From an uncultured Bacteroidota bacterium (GTDB taxonomy: Bacteria; Bacteroidota; Bacteroidia; Flavobacteriales; Flavobacteriaceae): 8,923 bases of DNA. Shown one piece after another: positions 5,200 to 8,923 of this stretch (position 1 is its first letter; every line of letters starts with the position of its first letter). The notes beneath the pieces were generated by a model, which saw only the letters and a program-made list of their open reading frames with translations, was not told the origin of the DNA and searched no databases. The position numbers and the translations under genes were made by a program. The stretch spans positions 1-8,923 of the forward strand of contig CACLUN010000031.1 in assembly GCA_902610105.1 (NCBI GenBank), written 5' to 3'.

Positions 5200-6831
5200 T
5201 CACATTGAATTTTTTGGAGGAACCCTTCCACCAAAGATTTTTTCAAAGTAAAATCCAATTTGATATAACAACTCCTCGTCGAATGATTTACCAATAAATG
5301 TGACCCCTGCGGGTTCATTATTTTGTCTAAGTCCGATTGGGACAGTGAGACATGGGTTGTGTGCAACTGCGGCATATCCAGCGTGATAGTTATTTAATGA
5401 AATAACAGCATCAAGATTATATTTTTCAATAGGAATATCAAAAAATTTATTTCCTTCCTTCATCAGTCTAATTTTTAATTTTTCAAAATCCTCAGTGGTC
5501 ATTGTGTCGCTAATAATTTTTTTAAAAATTCCTTGACCATATGGAGCTCTAACTAAAGAATCTTTATTGTTGAATTGAATTATTGATGATATATCCGACA
5601 CTTCAAGATTTTTATTTCCATAAGTTGATAAATAACTTTTTAAATCTCTTCTCATGTCTTCATCTAAAATCTTAGAAAAATTTGAAAGATTCACTCTTGG
5701 AGATTCTATTTCAATCACATTAATATTATCTTTTCTTAAATTATCCACAGCCTTTTTATATAATGAATCATTTTGATAAAAATTTTTGTAGTATCCAAGT
5801 CGAACTTTAGAAATGTCATATTTAATAACATTATTAATATCAATATCATTGCTACTTTTTGAGTAGCTATCTTGTGAATCGTATCCATTTATTGCATTGT
5901 AGACAATTATGTTATCAATAATATTTTTTGTCATTGGACCAGCAGTATCAAGAGTTGACGAAATAGGTACAATACCTGATCTGCTAATATTGCCAATTGT
6001 TGGCTTCATTCCAACCAATGAGTTAGCAGAGGATGGTGAAAGAATTGATCCAGATGTTTCTGAACCTAACGAAACAGAAGATAAATTTGAAGCTATTGCA
6101 ACACCACTTCCAGAACTGGAACCTCCTGTATCTATAATTTTTCTACCATAAGGGTTTAAAGTTTGACCTCCTAATGATGTGTAACCATTTGGACACCCTG
6201 AGCAAAAATAATTTGCCCATTCACTAAGATTTGTTTTACCAAGTACTATAGCTCCTTCGCTTTTTAATTTTTTTGTTATAAACGCATCCTCAGTGTAATT
6301 TTGTCTTAGGCTGTAAGCACCTGCAGTTGTTGCCAGGGATTCAAAACCTATGTTATCTTTTAATAAAATTGGAATGCCAAAAATTGAGTAGATATTATCA
6401 TTCCCCATTATGTCTTTTTTTCTTGCATCATTCAATGCATCCTTATTTAAAGAGATAATAGAATTTAAATAAGTTTCATCGTTAAATTCTATTGAATATA
6501 TCCTTGATATGTAAAATAAAGTAAGATCATAATAATTAAATTTTTTTTCAATAATTTGTTCCTGAATTTCAGGAATAGATTTCTCAACTATTAGTGGCTC
6601 AAGTTGATTATATCTTTTTTTTAAAAATAAATTGATTTCTTTTTCATATCCTCTTATCAGATCGTTTTTATCTGTACTCAGAGATTGAATTCTTTTATAT
6701 TGGAGTTTCTTGTTTTTTGAGCTACTATTTTCCAAAATCTCTGGTTTTTCATCATAAGGTTTCCACAATTTAACTTCAGAGCTACATCCAAAAATTAATA
6801 GTGCTGTAAAGTATTTAATATATTTTTTCAT
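5200..6831 (-). CDS. Amidase-signature family lipoprotein (peptide amidase-like)
   Basis: A 543-residue serine amidase of the amidase-signature (AS) family, hydrolysing C-N amide bonds. The N-terminus (KKYIKYFTALLIFGC) is a lipoprotein signal with a lipobox ending at C16, so the mature protein is probably tethered to a membrane outside the cytoplasm. A charged region of about 130 residues precedes the AS core. The Ser-cisSer-Lys triad is visible as K158 in PILLKDNIG, S238 in TGGSSSGSG, and nucleophile S262 in ETSGSIL. Also conserved are NLSEWANY (201-208), GGQTLNPYGR (221-230) and GMKPTIG...SSTLDTAGPMTKN (274-303). The C-terminal part has AHNPCLTVPIG (490-500) and GVTFIGKSFDEE. C210 and C213 form a CxxC just before the Ser-rich loop. 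Its ATG overlaps the murF stop (ATGA), implying coupled translation. The true substrate is unknown; it is not GatA, given its lipid anchor and lack of gat neighbours. Confidence 0.92.
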   Translation of the reverse strand: MKKYIKYFTALLIFGCSSEVKLWKPYDEKPEILENSSSKNKKLQYKRIQSLSTDKNDLIRGYEKEINLFLKKRYNQLEPLIVEKSIPEIQEQIIEKKFNYYDLTLFYISRIYSIEFNDETYLNSIISLNKDALNDARKKDIMGNDNIYSIFGIPILLKDNIGFESLATTAGAYSLRQNYTEDAFITKKLKSEGAIVLGKTNLSEWANYFCSGCPNGYTSLGGQTLNPYGRKIIDTGGSSSGSGVAIASNLSSVSLGSETSGSILSPSSANSLVGMKPTIGNISRSGIVPISSTLDTAGPMTKNIIDNIIVYNAINGYDSQDSYSKSSNDIDINNVIKYDISKVRLGYYKNFYQNDSLYKKAVDNLRKDNINVIEIESPRVNLSNFSKILDEDMRRDLKSYLSTYGNKNLEVSDISSIIQFNNKDSLVRAPYGQGIFKKIISDTMTTEDFEKLKIRLMKEGNKFFDIPIEKYNLDAVISLNNYHAGYAAVAHNPCLTVPIGLRQNNEPAGVTFIGKSFDEELLYQIGFYFEKIFGGRVPPKNSM

Positions 6832-8102
6832 TTCATTTTATTTTTGATTATTTCTTCCATTTTCATACCCCTTGATCCCTTTATTAAAATAATTGTCTCA
6901 GGAATTTCATTTACACTTCTGTAAAATTCTTCTTTATTTCTAAAGAAATAGAATGATTTATTTATTGATTTAGCTTTAAAAAATTCTTTTCCAATAAAAT
7001 AACAACTATCAATTTTTTTACTAATTAATAAATCAATTATTTTTTTATGTTCAATAAAGGAGTTTTGGCCAAGTTCAAACATATCACCAAGGATGACAGC
7101 TTTTGATTTATCAATCTTTGAAAATGACTCAATTGCATTGATAACGCTGGTTGGATTTGCATTGTAAGCATCAAGAATTATTTCTTTTTTATTAATATTA
7201 ATTAATTGTGATCTGTTGTTTTTTGATTTAAACAAATTAAGAGCATTTTGAATTTTGTTTGTTTTTATTCCAAAGTGCAGACCTATAGTAATTGCAGCAC
7301 AAATATTTGAATAATTATAGTCACCGTAAATATTAGAATTGTAATTGACATCATTATTTTTTACAGTTATTTTTTTACCAGATATTAATTCAAATTTATA
7401 GTTCCCATCAATTGTTGATGAGAATGATACATTTTTATGATTTTGAAATCTTTTTTGTTCTTTATCATCAAGATTTAATATTAGTGTTTTATTGTTTTTA
7501 ATAATCCAGTTATATAATTCTGTTTTAGCCTTAATAACACCGTCAATATTTATAAATCCCTCTAAATGAGCTTTTCCAAAATTTGTAATATACCCAAAAT
7601 CAGGCTGTGATAGTTTGGTTAAAAAATCAATTTCACCAAAATTATTGGCACCTAGTTCTATTACGGAATACTCAGTATCATCTTTAATTTGTAGTAGGCT
7701 TAATGGAACACCTATGTGATTATTGAAATTTCCTTTTGTTGAGATTGTTTTGAAATTAGAACTTAAGACACAATCAATTAGCTCTTTTGTTGTTGTTTTT
7801 CCATTACTGCCAGTTAAAGCTATAACTACAGATTTTGTTTTTAATCTATGAAAGTTTGCAAGTTTTTGTAACGTTTGTAATGAATCTTTAACTCTTAAAA
7901 TCTTACTATTATTAGAAATAGAATTTGAATCGACAACTGCAAACTTTGCCCCTTTACTTAATGCTTCCTCAGCAAATTGATTACCGTCATAATTTTCCCC
8001 TTTAATTGCAAAAAACATCGATCCATTCCTTACAGACCTTGAATCAATATCTACAATTGATTTACATTCTAAAAACTTATTATGCAAGTCTTTAATATTC
8101 AT
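6828..8102 (-). CDS. murF: UDP-N-acetylmuramoyl-tripeptide--D-alanyl-D-alanine ligase
   Basis: Cytoplasmic Mur ligase that uses ATP to add D-Ala-D-Ala to the UDP-MurNAc-tripeptide, completing the pentapeptide precursor of peptidoglycan. The 424 residues show all three domains. The N-terminal domain has DSRSVRNGSMFFAIKGENYDG (20-40), typical of MurF. The central ATPase has the P-loop TGSNGKTTTKE (97-107), GNFNNHIGVPLSLL (124-137), ELGANNFGEID (149-159), and KAHLEGF (177-183) followed by KAKTEL, whose K193 is the likely carbamylated lysine. The C-terminal domain has NRS (296-298), DAYNANP (311-317), GDMFELG (339-345) and KGSRGMKMEE (408-417). The length is slightly under that of the E. coli enzyme (about 450). 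It follows gldJ by 45 bases and overlaps the downstream amidase by 4, so it is probably part of a gldJ-murF-amidase transcript. An essential gene, as expected. Confidence 0.97.
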   Translation of the reverse strand: MNIKDLHNKFLECKSIVDIDSRSVRNGSMFFAIKGENYDGNQFAEEALSKGAKFAVVDSNSISNNSKILRVKDSLQTLQKLANFHRLKTKSVVIALTGSNGKTTTKELIDCVLSSNFKTISTKGNFNNHIGVPLSLLQIKDDTEYSVIELGANNFGEIDFLTKLSQPDFGYITNFGKAHLEGFINIDGVIKAKTELYNWIIKNNKTLILNLDDKEQKRFQNHKNVSFSSTIDGNYKFELISGKKITVKNNDVNYNSNIYGDYNYSNICAAITIGLHFGIKTNKIQNALNLFKSKNNRSQLININKKEIILDAYNANPTSVINAIESFSKIDKSKAVILGDMFELGQNSFIEHKKIIDLLISKKIDSCYFIGKEFFKAKSINKSFYFFRNKEEFYRSVNEIPETIILIKGSRGMKMEEIIKNKMK

Positions 8103-8122
8103 TACTTAAATATAAATAGATT

Positions 8123-8153
8123 AGATAAAAATAAAATTAGAATATTTTTATCT
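8123..8153. repeat. 11-base inverted repeat spanning the gldJ stop codon in the gldJ-murF gap
   Basis: AGATAAAAATA (8123-8133) and TATTTTTATCT (8143-8153) are perfect reverse complements separated by a 9-base loop. The right arm contains the gldJ TAA stop (8148-8150 on the minus strand). The stem is A-T except for one G-C pair, so it would be a weak hairpin. It could act as a partial terminator, mRNA-processing site or protein-binding palindrome between gldJ and murF, or be chance in AT-rich DNA. Confidence 0.5.
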
Positions 8154-8923
8154 TTTTTTAGGCTTAGTGGCATTTCTTGCTTCACCAAGATATGACATTG
8201 CGCATCTAAAGCCAATATAGTTTGTAGTCATATATTCTGGAAAAAATCTTCTTTGGGCGGGATCTAAGTAGTATGATCTATCAAGCCATGAGCCACCTTT
8301 ATATACTCTAGAGTCATTGCTGATTAAGGAAGATCTAAATTCGCTAGGATCGGATTGGTCGTCTGATGGTGAGCTGTACATGTCCTTGTTTTGATCCTGA
8401 CCCATGTAAAAGAATCTTGAAGACTCTGAGTCTCCATCATTGAAGTCACGATTATCTGACTTTGAATAATTAGTTCTAATAAGATCATCATCATCTAAAC
8501 TTTCCTGAACTAATTCTCCAGGAAGACTCTTAAAATTGATTCTACCATTAGGAAGTCTTTCAATTTGGTTAGCTAAATTTTCTTCGTTTACAGCAGTAAC
8601 TCTTCCATTTTCATCTATAACAGGTTTTGTATATAAATTTCCCCTGAAATAATTGAAGTCATTGGCATCTTCATCAATTATAGGTCTGTAAACGTCGGCA
8701 ACCCATTCAGCAACATTACCACCCATCCCATATAAACCAAAACTATTAGCTGGATATGACCTCACAGATGTTGTTATCCCAGATCCAGTTTCAGACCAAC
8801 CTGCAATGCCACCATAATCTCCTTTACCTAATTTATAATTTGCTAATTGGTCACCAAGTGTTTTCTTTCTTTGTGATCTAGTATACTCACCTTCCCAAGG
8901 AAATTTCTTTTTTCCTCTGTACA
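8148..8923 (-). CDS. gldJ: Gliding motility / type IX secretion lipoprotein GldJ, C-terminal 257 residues; runs off the right edge
   Basis: GldJ is an outer-membrane-associated lipoprotein needed for gliding and for stability of the GldK-N type IX secretion machinery in flavobacteria; it carries an FGE-sulfatase (SUMF1-like) domain. The frame is open from the right edge (first full codon 8921-8919) to TAA at 8150-8148. The 5' part, including signal and lipobox, is outside the window. An in-frame GTG at 8765-8763 is not the start, since the preceding residues (GDYGGIAGWSETGSG) continue the domain. Visible motifs are GLYGMGGNVAEWVADVYRP (GNVAEW at 8703-8720), KGGSW (8286-8300), DPAQRRFFP, and IGFRCAM (GFRCAM at 8196-8213). 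Between the GNVAEW and KGGSW blocks lies a long acidic insert (NDFNYFRGN through SDNRDFNDGD), as expected for GldJ rather than a generic SUMF1 protein. A lysine-rich tail ends the protein. murF follows 45 bases downstream. Confidence 0.88.
   Translation of the reverse strand, partial: YRGKKKFPWEGEYTRSQRKKTLGDQLANYKLGKGDYGGIAGWSETGSGITTSVRSYPANSFGLYGMGGNVAEWVADVYRPIIDEDANDFNYFRGNLYTKPVIDENGRVTAVNEENLANQIERLPNGRINFKSLPGELVQESLDDDDLIRTNYSKSDNRDFNDGDSESSRFFYMGQDQNKDMYSSPSDDQSDPSEFRSSLISNDSRVYKGGSWLDRSYYLDPAQRRFFPEYMTTNYIGFRCAMSYLGEARNATKPKKR

Noticed and set aside
5193..5201. GAGTAACTC palindrome as a bidirectional terminator between yceI and the amidase gene
   Set aside because: Four-base arms with a one-base loop cannot form a stable hairpin, and the flanks lack a suitable T-run placement.
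5187..5375. Minus-strand open frame of 62 codons across the yceI/amidase junction
   Set aside because: Overlaps the amidase 3' end in another frame on the same strand; the amidase frame carries the conserved C-terminal AS motifs.
5909..6151. Plus-strand open frame of 80 codons inside the amidase gene
   Set aside because: Antisense to the catalytic Ser region of the amidase; its proline- and acid-rich peptide is a by-product of that conserved coding.
5200..6831. Amidase as GatA, the glutamyl-tRNA amidotransferase subunit
   Set aside because: GatA is cytoplasmic, usually about 480 residues and lacks a lipoprotein signal; this protein has a lipobox, a long N-terminal extension and no gatB/gatC nearby.
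8763..8765. In-frame GTG as the start of a 205-residue protein
   Set aside because: The same frame stays open to the right edge, and the upstream residues (GDYGGIAGWSETGSG) continue the GldJ domain, so this is an internal valine codon of a truncated-by-window gene.

Overview
The window is AT-rich and densely coded, with no RNA genes, mobile elements, CRISPR arrays or long repeats that I could see. It most likely comes from a member of the Bacteroidota, class Flavobacteriia. The evidence is the C-terminal part of a GldJ-type gliding/type IX secretion lipoprotein, flavobacterial-style signal peptides ending in FGQ or FSQ, TAnnTTTG promoter boxes close to start codons, and an absence of strong Shine-Dalgarno sequences. 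The genus cannot be fixed from this sequence; the low GC and tight packing would fit a marine flavobacterium.

Layout. Positions 1-2837 (minus strand) hold a two-gene efflux operon: a periplasmic adaptor (1728-2837) followed by an RND inner-membrane pump (1728 down to and beyond position 1). The pump's GTG start shares a base with the adaptor's stop codon. No outer-membrane channel gene is visible, and one could lie past the left edge. A 70-base divergent promoter region (2838-2907) separates this operon from a plus-strand group: a YjbQ/UPF0047 protein (2908-3315), a secreted M20 metallo-amidohydrolase (3325-4614) and a secreted YceI-like protein (4644-5198). Positions 5200-8923 (minus strand) form a second operon-like run, transcribed in the order gldJ (partial, 8923-8148), murF (8102-6828) and an amidase-signature lipoprotein (6831-5200). 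The last two overlap by 4 bases. The yceI and amidase genes converge with one base between their stop codons.

How the genes work together. The adaptor and RND pump form two parts of a tripartite exporter. murF supplies the last cytoplasmic precursor step of peptidoglycan synthesis. Its neighbours are a gliding/T9SS lipoprotein and a putative periplasmic or outer-membrane-anchored amidase, so the right-hand operon has a cell-envelope theme. The YjbQ and M20 genes are probably co-transcribed, but no shared pathway is obvious.

No clearly undescribed system was found. The points most worth a second look are the leaderless-looking promoters of yjbQ and yceI, the translational coupling of a lipoprotein amidase to murF, and the non-canonical hairpin region of the efflux adaptor.
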